Shown here: piece after piece, positions 27,059 to 34,789 of the stretch
Numbering within the stretch: the first letter of the stretch is position 1
Layout: every line of letters starts with the position of its first letter
DNA from: CAZSNT01 sp964607765
GTDB taxonomy: Bacteria; Verrucomicrobiota; Lentisphaeria; Oligosphaerales; JABHEG01
Length of the DNA: 36,219 bases
Direction of reading: 5' to 3'
Assembly: GCA_964607765.1 (NCBI GenBank)
Contig: CAZSNT010000106.1
Coordinates: 1-36,219, forward strand
Position numbers and translations under genes: made by a program
The notes under the pieces: generated by a model
What the model saw: the letters and a program-made list of their open reading frames with translations, nothing else
Told to the model about the DNA's origin: nothing
Databases searched by the model: none

Positions 27059-27099
27059 CTTTTTCCCAACGTTCAGGCCTCACTCACAACAGGTTCTCT

Positions 27100-27145
27100 T
27101 GCACCGGTGCCAGTCCGGGGGATTTGCGGGACTCTCGCCGGTGCA
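27100..27145 (-). promoter_or_regulatory. Symmetric two-stem hairpin in the presumed leader of the beta-helix gene
   Basis: Arms TGCACCGG (27100-27107) and CCGGTGCA (27138-27145) enclose a second pair, AGTCC (27112-27116) and GGACT (27129-27133). The two spacers are exactly four bases each and the loop is 12 bases. Two of the four spacer positions can also pair, giving a 10-bp outer stem, a 2x2 mismatch and a 5-bp inner stem. It ends 42 bases before the start codon of the reverse-strand gene. Possible roles are an RNA leader element or a protein-binding palindrome. No T-run follows on either strand. Confidence 0.5.
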
Positions 27146-27280
27146 GACGGCCTTCTTTTCTTCCGCGCTTCCCCCTGTGCCCAGATCGGGCCGTGCGGAG
27201 CTACTTGCTCTGCGTCAATAAATTACGCGTGTCTTGGCGCGACTGCAAGGGTTCTGGCACGGGGGACCAAGGGACACACT

Positions 27281-27295
27281 GGGGGGGGGGGGGGG
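27281..27295. repeat. Run of 15 G
   Basis: A homopolymer of 15 G in a 60-70% GC genome, directly before a copy of the AATAGCATTG element (27299). It could be a slipped-strand (phase-variable) tract or an assembly artefact. Confidence 0.8.
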
Positions 27296-27359
27296 AGACA
27301 ATGCTATTAACTTTCTCCCATCGGTGGACTTCTGCTGCGTTCTATCGGACCGACCCAAC

Positions 27360-27442
27360 GATTAGGGTGAAAGATTAGGGCGAAAGATCAGGGGCACACC
27401 CTCCCGAACCCTAATCTTTCCCCCTATTCTTTTGCCCTAATC
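27360..27442. repeat. Second GATTAGGGCGAAA palindrome
   Basis: The left arm consists of GATTAGGGTGAAA, GATTAGGGCGAAA and GATCAGGGG. The right arm is the inverted series ending GCCCTAATC at 27442, with several mismatches. It has the same words and size as 16848-16935, so the two are members of one dispersed family. Confidence 0.85.
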
Positions 27443-27575
27443 TCTTGCGGACAGTACCAGCGTGACCGTGCGGCGGGCAGTCAGAACACGCCAGTGTGCA
27501 CGCTCCACAGAAAGTTGATAGCATTGGGGGGAGAGAGCAATGCTATTAACTTTCTCTAAGGAAGGCGCACGTGAG

Positions 27576-27675
27576 TGTAGATTGCAGAATGGAGAATGGA
27601 GATTTCCGACCACAGTTCCGTTGCGGCACGGGAAGTCGATTGGCAATCTGCAATCTGCATTCTGCATTCTGCAAT
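27576..27675. repeat. GCAATCTGCATTCTG imperfect palindrome
   Basis: The left arm (27579-27610, GATTGCAGAATGGAGAATGG...) and right arm (27633-27675) are inverted copies. The right arm is a tandem of TGCAATC and TGCATTC words. The arms extend into GTCGATT/TTTCCGAC on the inner side. The loop of about 22 bases holds nothing recognisable. Confidence 0.75.
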
Positions 27676-27803
27676 AGAAAGTCAATAGCATTGGGGGAGA
27701 GAGAGTGTCCCTTCGACCTTTGGTTTGAGGGTTGACCGGCCGATGCTATCTTTCAGTGGTCTGTGATCATGACCGAATCGGGCGCAAAGGGCGGAGTCGA
27801 GCA

Positions 27804-30014
27804 GTGAGTGAGGAGAAGGGCAACAACTTCGGCACGTTCGGTGGTGTCTTCACGCCCTCGATCCTGACGATCTTCGGCCTGATCATGTTCATGAGGGCGA
27901 ACTACGTCCTCGGCCATGCCGGAGTGTTGCACTCCCTGGTGATCGTGGCGCTCAGCTGCGGCATCACGCTTCTCACCGGGCTCAGCATCTCCGGAATCTC
28001 GAGCAACACGCCGGTGAAAGGTGGGGGAGCTTACTTCCTCATCTCGCGGGTGTTGGGGCCGTCTTTCGGGAGCGCCATCGGGGTTGCCCTGTTCTTCGCG
28101 CAAGCTCTGTCCGTCCCGTTCTACATCCTTGGTTTCGTTGAGGCCCTGACACGTTCCTTCCCTGCGACAGCTCCGTGGTCGCTGTCGATTTGTCTGTTTA
28201 CTCTGGCGGTGCTCTCTGTGCTCTCCTGGGTGGGGGCTGATTGGGCCCTGAAGGTCCAGTTCCTCATCCTTGCCGTGCTCGCCGCTGCGATTGTGACGTT
28301 TCTCACCGGTGCCTGGCAGGTGTTCAGTTTCGACACGATGCATGAGAACCTTGGCGCTCACTACGAGGCGGGACGTGATTTCTGGGAGATGTTCGCGATC
28401 TACTTCCCTGCAGTGACGGGCATCATGGCGGGGGTCAACATGTCGGGCGACCTGAAATCGCCGGCGAAGTCCATTCCCCTCGGAACGCTTGTGGCCATCG
28501 CACTCAGCTACCTGGTATACAGCTTCCAGATGGTGGTCTGCTCCGGAATGGCAGCACACGAAGAGCTCATCGCTGACCCCTACGGACTCCTCGTCCAGAA
28601 CGCGTTCCTGGGATTGGGGTGGCTGGTGGCTGCCGGTGTGTTCTGCGCCACGATCTCGAGCGCTATCGGGAGCAGCCTGGGGGCGCCCCGAGTACTCCAG
28701 GCGGTGGCACGCGACCGCATCCTGGGCGTCACCATCCCGTTTGCGGCTGGTTCCGGCCCCGGTGATGAACCCCGTCGTGCGCTCCTGTTGAGTACGTTTA
28801 TCGGGGTGATCACGCTGTTGCTCGCCGGACGCGCCGAGGGCGGCCAGGGGCTCAATGCGGTGGCGTCCGTGGTCACCATGGTTTTCCTTTACACTTACGG
28901 CATGACGAATCTTGCCGCATTCGTCGAGGCGATCGGGGCCAATCCCTCTTTCCGCCCCCGGTTCCGCGTCTTCCATTGGTCTACGGCGTTGGCCGGGGCC
29001 CTTGCGTGCGTGTGGGTGGCGTTCCTGATCAGCCTTCCTGCGGCGTTCTTCTCGCTGCTCATCATCGGCGGGTTGTATCAGGTCACGCGCAGCCGCGTGA
29101 TGCAGGCGCGGTTCGGCGATGCACGTCGCGGCTTTGTCTACTCGAGGGTCTGCAACAACCTTATCCAGCTCGCTTCGATGCCGATGCACGCCAAGAACTG
29201 GCGGCCGACTATCGCCGTGCTGGCCGGAGCGCCCAACCAGCGCCTCGGCGTGGTTCAGTTTGCGCAGTGGATCGGCAGCCGCAGCGGCATCATATCCCTC
29301 GTCAACATCCTCGAGGGGAACGTGTCAGAGCTTCGGGACCAGGCCTGCGAGGCCGAAAAACGTCTGGTCAGATTTGCCGAAGACAGCGGCCTGAATGTCT
29401 TTCCCGAAGTCATCATGTGCGATGACTACGACAGGCAGCTCCCCGTGTTTCTGCAGGCACACTCCATTGGGCCGATCAAACCCAACGTGATCATGATGGG
29501 ATGGCCTCGGCAAGCCGACCGCATACCGCCTTACTACGACCATCTGCGTACTATCCGTCAGCTCGGCAAAGCAATCGTGTTGGTGGTCAACCCGGGATTC
29601 ATGCCGGGACGCATTCAGCGTCGCATCGACTGCTGGTGGCGCGGCCGGGAGAACGGGAGCATGATGGTGACCTTGGCACACCTCATCATGTTGAACCCGG
29701 ATTGGCGCCCTTGCCGCCTGCGCCTGCTCAGGTGCATCACCGACCAGGACAGCACCGAAGCAAGCCGCGCGGAGCTCAGAGCCTTGTGCAACAGCGCCCG
29801 AATCGAGGCAGACGTGAAGGTGGTGTCCTCAAAGGCCCCGTTCCGGGATGTACTTCAGGAGAATTCTCACGACGCCAACCTTGTCATTCTCGGCTTCTCC
29901 GCGCCCGAAGAAGCGGACCAGGATGCGTTCCACCAGGGGATCAGCAGCATGCTCGACGACATGCCCGCCGTCCTGCTTGTCCACGCCAGCGGCCAGGTCG
30001 ACCTCCATGCCTGA
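27804..30014 (+). CDS. SLC12-like cation-chloride cotransporter / APC-superfamily permease
   Basis: Integral membrane transporter related to Na-K-Cl cotransporters (SLC12) within the APC superfamily. It begins NNFGTFGGVFTPSILTIFGL, the conserved first-helix region of SLC12. About 12 hydrophobic helices follow up to residue 425, including the unwound-helix pattern SGISSNTPVKGGGAYFLISR. The soluble C-terminal half (about 440-736) resembles the SLC12/USP-like regulatory domain, with NVIMMGWP and ANLVILGFSAPEE. The GTG at 27804 (VSEEKGNNFGTF), with GGCGGAG about seven bases upstream, is chosen because homologues begin close to this point; an in-frame ATG at 27732 would add 24 unlikely residues. 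By homology it moves chloride with sodium/potassium or amino-acid-like solutes; the ion specificity is unknown. No operon partner is close. Confidence 0.9.
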   Translation: MSEEKGNNFGTFGGVFTPSILTIFGLIMFMRANYVLGHAGVLHSLVIVALSCGITLLTGLSISGISSNTPVKGGGAYFLISRVLGPSFGSAIGVALFFAQALSVPFYILGFVEALTRSFPATAPWSLSICLFTLAVLSVLSWVGADWALKVQFLILAVLAAAIVTFLTGAWQVFSFDTMHENLGAHYEAGRDFWEMFAIYFPAVTGIMAGVNMSGDLKSPAKSIPLGTLVAIALSYLVYSFQMVVCSGMAAHEELIADPYGLLVQNAFLGLGWLVAAGVFCATISSAIGSSLGAPRVLQAVARDRILGVTIPFAAGSGPGDEPRRALLLSTFIGVITLLLAGRAEGGQGLNAVASVVTMVFLYTYGMTNLAAFVEAIGANPSFRPRFRVFHWSTALAGALACVWVAFLISLPAAFFSLLIIGGLYQVTRSRVMQARFGDARRGFVYSRVCNNLIQLASMPMHAKNWRPTIAVLAGAPNQRLGVVQFAQWIGSRSGIISLVNILEGNVSELRDQACEAEKRLVRFAEDSGLNVFPEVIMCDDYDRQLPVFLQAHSIGPIKPNVIMMGWPRQADRIPPYYDHLRTIRQLGKAIVLVVNPGFMPGRIQRRIDCWWRGRENGSMMVTLAHLIMLNPDWRPCRLRLLRCITDQDSTEASRAELRALCNSARIEADVKVVSSKAPFRDVLQENSHDANLVILGFSAPEEADQDAFHQGISSMLDDMPAVLLVHASGQVDLHA

Positions 30015-30142
30015 CCCCGGGCCGGGTGGCGAAGGTCGGTGGGGACGGGGGCATCCGGTTCGCTTCTTGAGTTGGCAATCCCGGCCACAATTCGGCTGTC
30101 CTCTTCCTCGCTCTCGTTCCGACTGTGCAGCTTCCTGCCGTC

Positions 30143-32434
30143 TCACAGTGTGCGGCGAACCAAGTGGAAGCGAACAGGCAAGTAATTCGCGATGTCCACT
30201 CGAACGGTCGTGCTGTTGCCGGACGACGTGCACGCTGGCGAAGCTGCCACGACGGCGTCCCTGAGCTCCCACAGTCCCGTCAGTTCCAGAGTGACGGGGT
30301 CGGAGTTCCCCGTGTCGGTGGCGGCGACGCTCAGAGCCAGGCCACCGTCGGCAGCTTCCCGGCAGATGACAAAACAGGGACGGCTGACCGCTTCCACCAG
30401 TGGGCCTCCGGCGAGCCGGCCGGCCTCGAACAGAACCCAGGCCGTGGTCCGGCTGGGCTGGTCGCGCAAGATGTGCGCGTGGTCGTCCTGCCGGAGAATC
30501 TCGTACGGCAGGGCGTCAGGGACGTCCGGTTGCTGCACGAAAATGGTGAAGGCGCAGGTCGCGACTGCGGACTCCGCGGAATGCTCGACGTAGGCCAGGG
30601 CGAAGTGGCCGCCCGGCGACGCGTTGTGCTCGATCAGACGACGGCGTTCCTCGACCGTGAGACGCTTCTTGCCGAGCAGTTTGCGGACATCGTCAGGTGC
30701 GCTCTCCGCAAGCTCGTCGAGAACGGGCCAGGTCTGATGGCGTCGGAGGATGGAAAGCCGCTGACCGGCAGCGGGATGGACGAAGTACCCGTTGCCCTGC
30801 GGATCGGTCACTGTCGCTGCCTTGTCGAGCGGCAAGCGTTTCTGTTCCGGCAGCGGTTCGTCGGCGGGCACGAAGGCAGATTGGAACAGCGTGGTCACGA
30901 CGGGGCGCGTTCCGGTGCGGACTTGGATGCCGCTGGTGAGTAAGGTGACGCGGTTGTCGAAACAGAAGGCCGACTTGCGGCAGGGCACGTTGCCATCGGC
31001 GACGATCATCCCCCAAACGCCGTCCGGGCCGAGGGAAGCACCGCCGGCGAAGGCCGAGCCGTTCCGGATGTAGCTGGGGCGGCGACCGGATGCCAGCTCT
31101 TCGGGAGGCAGCAGGCGACTGGCGACGCCGGCGAAGTGGTTGAAGTTCCAGCCGGGCCTGGCATAGCCGTGCGGCTTGCCCGCTTCCAGAATCTGCACGG
31201 AGCCGAAGCAGGAGTTGCGCATGAAACTGCTGCCTCTGCCAGGGTAGTCATAGATCTCGACGCCGCGCATGTCGTTGCGGGCCCCATCGATGGCAACCAG
31301 CCAGCTGTCGCGCCGATGGAGGGCGGCGGCGGAGACATTGTAGGAGAGATGGCCGGTCAAGGTCGCGGGGTCGAGCGGCGCCGACACACGCCCCTCTGCG
31401 CCGCCTGCAGGCAGCTTGGCCAGCGCGGAGAGGATGGTGGGAAGTTGCGGGAAGCGCACCGGACCGACCGCGGCCCGAGTCATCAGGTTGCCGGGCACAT
31501 GGCCGTCAACCGTCATGAAAGCATGAGCCCGGGCGAATGCGCGCAGTCGATCGACTGTGTCATCGGCCAGGGCGAAGTCGCTGCCGTGCAGGCGCTGCGC
31601 GAGCGCAATGATCTTCGGCGCGGAATATGACGCGTAGGCCAGGTGGTCGCAGCTGTGATGGATACCGCCGCCATCCAGCGTGAACAACTTGCGGATCGCA
31701 TGGTCGCTGGCCCGCTGGAGCCGCCGCAGCCGATGCAGTTTCTCGACGCCGTCGGCCATGTTGGCGACGAGCGCCCAGGAGAGCGGCAGGCGCGACCGGG
31801 CCCAGTCCATGTTGAGGCCCGGGTCCTCCGCGGCCATGAACCTCTCCATCATCCAGACTCGGACGAACTCGTCGTAGATACCGGCTTCTTGCATGACGTC
31901 GCGCATGGCCAGCGTATTGGGACCGACCTTGGTCCTCTCAACCATGTAGGTCGTGCCCCCGGCCTCGGTGTCGCCGCCGGCGATGAACTGACGCGCGCAT
32001 TCCAAGAACAACTCAGCCGCCTTGCTGCCGCCCGCCGGATCCGGGTCTCGGCAGGCGATGACCGGGAGCTGGCACAGCATGCTGAGGTTCCGCTGCTTTG
32101 CCCGCGCGATCAACTCGTCGTTCATCTCGCCCCATGTTGTCGGCGGCTTGCCCGTGCCGCCATAGCGCGCGAAGTACTTCACGGGAACGCCCGGTGCTTC
32201 GGTGGACGGCGCAAAACGTCCGGTGACCTCCCGCATCGCGGACCGGTCCTGCGGCAACACCTGCGTCGTGGTTCCCTGCCCGGGGAACGGGTCGCCGTCC
32301 CCGCGCAAGACAGATGGCCAGAGCCCGACACTGATCACGACAACACAACGCGCCAGGGGGCCAAGGGACCTCTGGAAGTGCTCCGCGAACACGCCGAAAC
32401 TGCGCGCTCCCGGCGTTCTGCGGTGTGCTGGCAT
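30143..32434 (-). CDS. PL8-family polysaccharide lyase (chondroitinase ABC-like)
   Basis: Polysaccharide lyase that would cleave uronic-acid-containing glycosaminoglycans by beta-elimination. An N-terminal alpha-helical toroid contains DGGGIHHSCDHLAYASY; aligned by eye to chondroitinase ABC, H260 and Y267 keep the His-x6-Tyr spacing of the catalytic pair. The later beta-sheet half contains NSCFGSVQ and PGWNFNHFAGVASRLLPPEEL, the PL8 hallmark region. The ATG at 32434 is preferred because AGGAG (32442-32446 on the complement) lies seven bases upstream; a GTG at 32494 overlaps the stop of the LacI gene but lacks a site. A hydrophobic segment near residues 30-45 (CVVVISVGLWPSVL) should be the export signal, after an unusually long n-region. 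It is the second gene of a LacI-lyase operon. Confidence 0.87.
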   Translation of the reverse strand: MPAHRRTPGARSFGVFAEHFQRSLGPLARCVVVISVGLWPSVLRGDGDPFPGQGTTTQVLPQDRSAMREVTGRFAPSTEAPGVPVKYFARYGGTGKPPTTWGEMNDELIARAKQRNLSMLCQLPVIACRDPDPAGGSKAAELFLECARQFIAGGDTEAGGTTYMVERTKVGPNTLAMRDVMQEAGIYDEFVRVWMMERFMAAEDPGLNMDWARSRLPLSWALVANMADGVEKLHRLRRLQRASDHAIRKLFTLDGGGIHHSCDHLAYASYSAPKIIALAQRLHGSDFALADDTVDRLRAFARAHAFMTVDGHVPGNLMTRAAVGPVRFPQLPTILSALAKLPAGGAEGRVSAPLDPATLTGHLSYNVSAAALHRRDSWLVAIDGARNDMRGVEIYDYPGRGSSFMRNSCFGSVQILEAGKPHGYARPGWNFNHFAGVASRLLPPEELASGRRPSYIRNGSAFAGGASLGPDGVWGMIVADGNVPCRKSAFCFDNRVTLLTSGIQVRTGTRPVVTTLFQSAFVPADEPLPEQKRLPLDKAATVTDPQGNGYFVHPAAGQRLSILRRHQTWPVLDELAESAPDDVRKLLGKKRLTVEERRRLIEHNASPGGHFALAYVEHSAESAVATCAFTIFVQQPDVPDALPYEILRQDDHAHILRDQPSRTTAWVLFEAGRLAGGPLVEAVSRPCFVICREAADGGLALSVAATDTGNSDPVTLELTGLWELRDAVVAASPACTSSGNSTTVRVDIANYLPVRFHLVRRTL

Positions 32435-32441
32435 CGTCGGT

Positions 32442-32446
32442 CTCCT
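32442..32446 (-). promoter_or_regulatory. Ribosome binding site fixing the PL8 lyase start
   Basis: AGGAG on the complement, seven bases before ATG 32434. It is preferred over the GTG at 32494 that overlaps the LacI stop codon. Confidence 0.65.
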
Positions 32447-32490
32447 GGGCTTGCCGCGCTTCGTTTCGTGGGGAGCCAATTGCCGGCAAC

Positions 32491-33504
32491 TCACGGTAGA
32501 CAGGCAGCCACATGCGAGTCCAAGCGCAGCACCAACTCGTCGGGTTCGACAATCTCCGGACGCAACATGACAGAGGCGGGGCGGTCATGCGGATTGAGCA
32601 AGCGCCACGCCAGAGTCTCGCTCGCCCGTTTGGCTATCTGCGCCATGTGCACATCAATGGTGGCAGGCCGTGGCAGCAGTGCCGACAGGAACGACTCCGC
32701 GTCGCAACCGATCAGTTTGAGGGAGTTGTCGAGGTCGATGCCAGCCTTGAGCAGGCGGGGATACAGGCAGAGCAATGCAAGATCGTTGAACGCGAACAGG
32801 CCGTCTGGACGAGGGGTGCACGCCAGGAGCTGCTGAACGGCCTCGTCGGCCTGCTCGTCGCCTATCGCGTATCCGTCCGTCTGAATGACGACTGCGCTGC
32901 AGGCGAGTTCCGCGGCGCGCTCGAGGAAGGCATTGCCACGTGTGGTCGCGATGGGGTTCGTCGGCAGGATGGCCAGCAACCGTCGACACCCTCGCCTGTA
33001 CAGCCAGTCTGCCGCAAGCATGCCCACCATCCGGCAGTCGTAGGTGACCGTGTCGAGGGCGGCGCCGAGACCGGGAGTTCCAAGTACTTGCACACAGGCA
33101 ATGCCCTGGAACAGAGCGCTGAGCGTCTCGTCCGGTCCGTGTACGAAAATCGCGCCACAGACGTTCTCAAGTCTGTCTTCCCCAACGTCCTGTTCGTGAA
33201 TCAAACGCGGGGAGAAGCCAAGCCCGGACAGCTCGACCAGCAAAGCTCCGGACAGTGCTGCCAGTCCGCCGCCGCCACCGAGAGCCTGCTTCGACACAAT
33301 CAGTACGCGTCTCTCGCCCCCTTTCGGGGCGGATGGACTGCGCCGGGAACGTCGCATAGTGTAGCCCATGTCGCTGGCCAGTTGGCGAATGCGCCGGGCG
33401 GTCTCGCGTGCTACTACCGACTTGCCGTTCAGTACTCGGCTGACTGTCGAAGCCGACACCCCCGCCCGTGTTGCGAGGTCTGCCATCGTCATTCGCTTCG
33501 CCAT
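32491..33504 (-). CDS. LacI-family transcriptional regulator
   Basis: Sugar-responsive repressor or activator. The N-terminal helix-turn-helix reads MADLATRAGVSASTVSRVLN, followed by the hinge region. The periplasmic-binding-protein-like ligand domain runs from RRVLIVSK to the C-terminus, with RPDGLFAFNDLALLCLYPRL and LKLIGCDAESFL as the usual effector-domain segments. The ATG at 33504 places the helix-turn-helix at the very start, as in the family; GGAGG (33516-33520 on the complement) is 11 bases upstream. Longer forms starting at 33576 or 33657 would add residues with no similarity. It is followed by the PL8 lyase, which it very likely controls, and is divergent from the prepilin operon. 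The ligand is unknown, probably an oligosaccharide released by the lyase. Confidence 0.9.
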   Translation of the reverse strand: MAKRMTMADLATRAGVSASTVSRVLNGKSVVARETARRIRQLASDMGYTMRRSRRSPSAPKGGERRVLIVSKQALGGGGGLAALSGALLVELSGLGFSPRLIHEQDVGEDRLENVCGAIFVHGPDETLSALFQGIACVQVLGTPGLGAALDTVTYDCRMVGMLAADWLYRRGCRRLLAILPTNPIATTRGNAFLERAAELACSAVVIQTDGYAIGDEQADEAVQQLLACTPRPDGLFAFNDLALLCLYPRLLKAGIDLDNSLKLIGCDAESFLSALLPRPATIDVHMAQIAKRASETLAWRLLNPHDRPASVMLRPEIVEPDELVLRLDSHVAACLP

Positions 33505-33727
33505 GCGCTTCGGTGCCTCCGTGTCTGAGAGAACAGCGGAACCGGTTGACGACTGCGGAGGACGATTACGGCTCATGGGAGACCCAGTCGTCTGCCGCAC
33601 TCCTTGCCGCCCCCGTTGCCCGTTCTCTCGTACCCGCGAAAACTGTGTTCCTGTCACAGGTCGCTGCTACCCGACCACGCCATGCACAGAGCGGCGTTGC
33701 CCGAGTGTGCTCCCTGCCACCGCAGTT

Positions 33728-33756
33728 ACCATACGGTGTATTCTTGCACAATTCAA
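33728..33756 (-). promoter_or_regulatory. Predicted promoter of the LacI-PL8 operon
   Basis: On the complement, TTGAAT (33756-33751), a 17-base spacer, then TATGGT (33733-33728); each hexamer matches four of six consensus positions. The -35 box lies inside the TTGCA-N8-TGCAA palindrome at 33744-33761. Confidence 0.5.
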
Positions 33757-33761
33757 TGCAA
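33744..33761. promoter_or_regulatory. Candidate operator TTGCACAATTCAATGCAA
   Basis: A palindrome with half-sites TTGCA and TGCAA separated by eight bases, 18 bp in all. It covers the -35 box of the predicted LacI promoter, a typical place for autorepression. LacI-family operators are usually palindromes of about this size. Confidence 0.5.
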
Positions 33762-33889
33762 CATGCAGTGTCTTGCAGTCGCAGTGCGCTTGGCGCCGTC
33801 CCATCCGCAGGGGTTGACCTGACGACTTACCCGTACACAGGCGTCGGTCTCCCTTCGGGTGGATGCTCGGCCCCCTCCTGTAACGCAAC

Positions 33890-33909
33890 TTGCAGTCCGG
33901 TGCGTGCAA
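33890..33909. promoter_or_regulatory. Second TTGCA/TGCAA palindrome
   Basis: TTGCA (33890-33894) and TGCAA (33905-33909) separated by ten bases, directly upstream of the predicted prepilin promoter. Further single words (TGCAC, TTGCAA) follow at 33914-33931. Confidence 0.4.
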
Positions 33910-33925
33910 CATGCTGCACATGCAC

Positions 33926-33954
33926 TTGCAATAAGGTCTGGCGTGGGGTAGAGT
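33926..33954 (+). promoter_or_regulatory. Predicted promoter of the prepilin operon
   Basis: TTGCAA (33926-33931), a 17-base spacer, then TAGAGT (33949-33954); each hexamer matches four of six consensus positions. The -35 box coincides with a TTGCAA word of the candidate operator family. A start near 33962 would give a leader of about 45 bases. Confidence 0.45.
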
Positions 33955-34006
33955 AGGGGCATGGCAGCTTCCCGGAACTCACCGGCCGCTGATAAGGAGC
34001 CACAGG

Positions 34007-34789
34007 ATGACTGCAAGTGCACAAGACCGTGCAGGTCGAACCAGACGGTTCACTCTGATTGAACTGCTGGTCGTCATCGCCATCATTGCCATACTGGCGA
34101 GCATGCTGCTGCCCGCTCTGCAGAATGCCAAAAGGAAGGCCAAAGAAGCTCTCTGTGTCAACCACTTGAAGGGGTTGACCACCGGCTTGCTTCTGTGGGC
34201 GGATGAGCACGACGAGACCTTCCCAGCCCAGTATCAGAACTCCTGGAACATGCGCCTTGCCAGTTGGAGCGGCTGGCAGCCCACCGGCATGGGACGGGTG
34301 AGAGCGGACTTTGGCGGCGCATTTGCGGACCCGTCACAGTGGTACTGTCCGTCGCTGGACACGCGCTCGCTGGTCGGTGGAGGCGAGACAGGCTTCTACA
34401 TGGAGGAGTCTGCGCGTTCCGGCAATCCCTACAAGGGTTACGGGATGCGCCATTGGACTGGCAGGAAGGCTGACGGCAACAAAGCAATCAACATGGGTTA
34501 CAGCTACCGCAACGTCAGTTACTACATGACGAACGGCGTGCGCCCCGGCCTGAAGAACCTGGGGGGCGGCGACGTGATCCTGCACGACCTGGTGGGCAGC
34601 AGGGGCGACTGGGGGCTTTACTACCACCACAGGACGGGCTATATCCTGGCACATGTGGACGGCAGCGTCCGCAAGTACACCGCACCCAGCCAGTGGGCGG
34701 GACGCAACCTGGCCAACTTCCGCTTCACCGGCCGCACGCCCGCCGCGGAGGAGTTTGTCTACAACTGGTGGAAAGAGAATGGGCACTGA
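34007..34789 (+). CDS. Prepilin-type N-terminal methylation domain protein (type II pseudopilin-like)
   Basis: Pseudopilin-like exported protein. The class III leader is short and basic, followed by FTLIELLVVIAIIAILASML with the conserved Glu at position +5 (E19), the hydrophobic anchor helix. Arg14 rather than Gly precedes the cleavage point, a variant I know from Lentisphaerae proteins of this type. The globular part ends in HVDGSVRKY, like the H-x-DG ending of related planctomycete and lentisphaeral proteins. AAGGAG (33994-33999) lies seven bases upstream. The next gene begins inside its last codons, so the two are co-translated. By genome habit in this group such proteins accompany glycan-degrading enzymes and sugar regulators; whether they form filaments, help secretion or bind the polymer is unproven. 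Confidence 0.93.
   Translation: MTASAQDRAGRTRRFTLIELLVVIAIIAILASMLLPALQNAKRKAKEALCVNHLKGLTTGLLLWADEHDETFPAQYQNSWNMRLASWSGWQPTGMGRVRADFGGAFADPSQWYCPSLDTRSLVGGGETGFYMEESARSGNPYKGYGMRHWTGRKADGNKAINMGYSYRNVSYYMTNGVRPGLKNLGGGDVILHDLVGSRGDWGLYYHHRTGYILAHVDGSVRKYTAPSQWAGRNLANFRFTGRTPAAEEFVYNWWKENGH

Larger units (their letters stand above)
27299..27693. repeat. Family of four 17-19-bp AGAAAGTtaATAGCATTG elements
   Basis: Copies are at 27299-27315 (inverted), 27509-27526 (direct), 27538-27555 (inverted) and 27675-27693 (direct). The middle two form a palindrome with one mismatch around GGGGGAGAGAG. Every direct copy is followed by a G-run and GAGAGAG; the first inverted copy is preceded by the 15-G run and GAGA. 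The consensus is therefore an element with a G-run attached on one side. The copies bracket the other repeats of this intergenic region. Confidence 0.82.
27059..27803. other. Repeat-packed divergent intergenic region
   Basis: About 745 bases without a credible gene between the reverse-strand beta-helix gene and the SLC12-like gene. It holds a symmetric hairpin (27100-27145), a 15-G run, four copies of an 18-base AATAGCATTG element, a GATTAGGG palindrome and a GCAATCTGCATTCTG palindrome, all listed separately. For the reverse gene, a weak promoter candidate reads TTGCAG, 17 bases, TAATTT on the complement of about 27221-27249. Apparent small frames here are produced by the repeats. Confidence 0.6.
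33505..34006. other. Divergent control region between LacI and prepilin genes
   Basis: 502 bases without a gene. The part next to the LacI gene is GC-rich and featureless. From 33728 to 33960 the base composition changes and TTGCA/TGCAA words become frequent, with one predicted promoter on each strand (listed separately). The leader before the LacI start would be about 215 bases. Confidence 0.6.

Noticed and set aside
27753..29189. Reverse-strand 478-residue frame opposite the transporter
   Set aside because: Very charged (His/Arg/Glu) low-complexity translation, the usual antisense image of a membrane protein.
31643..32836. 397-residue forward frame opposite the PL8 and LacI genes
   Set aside because: Covers two convincing reverse-strand genes without any domain of its own.
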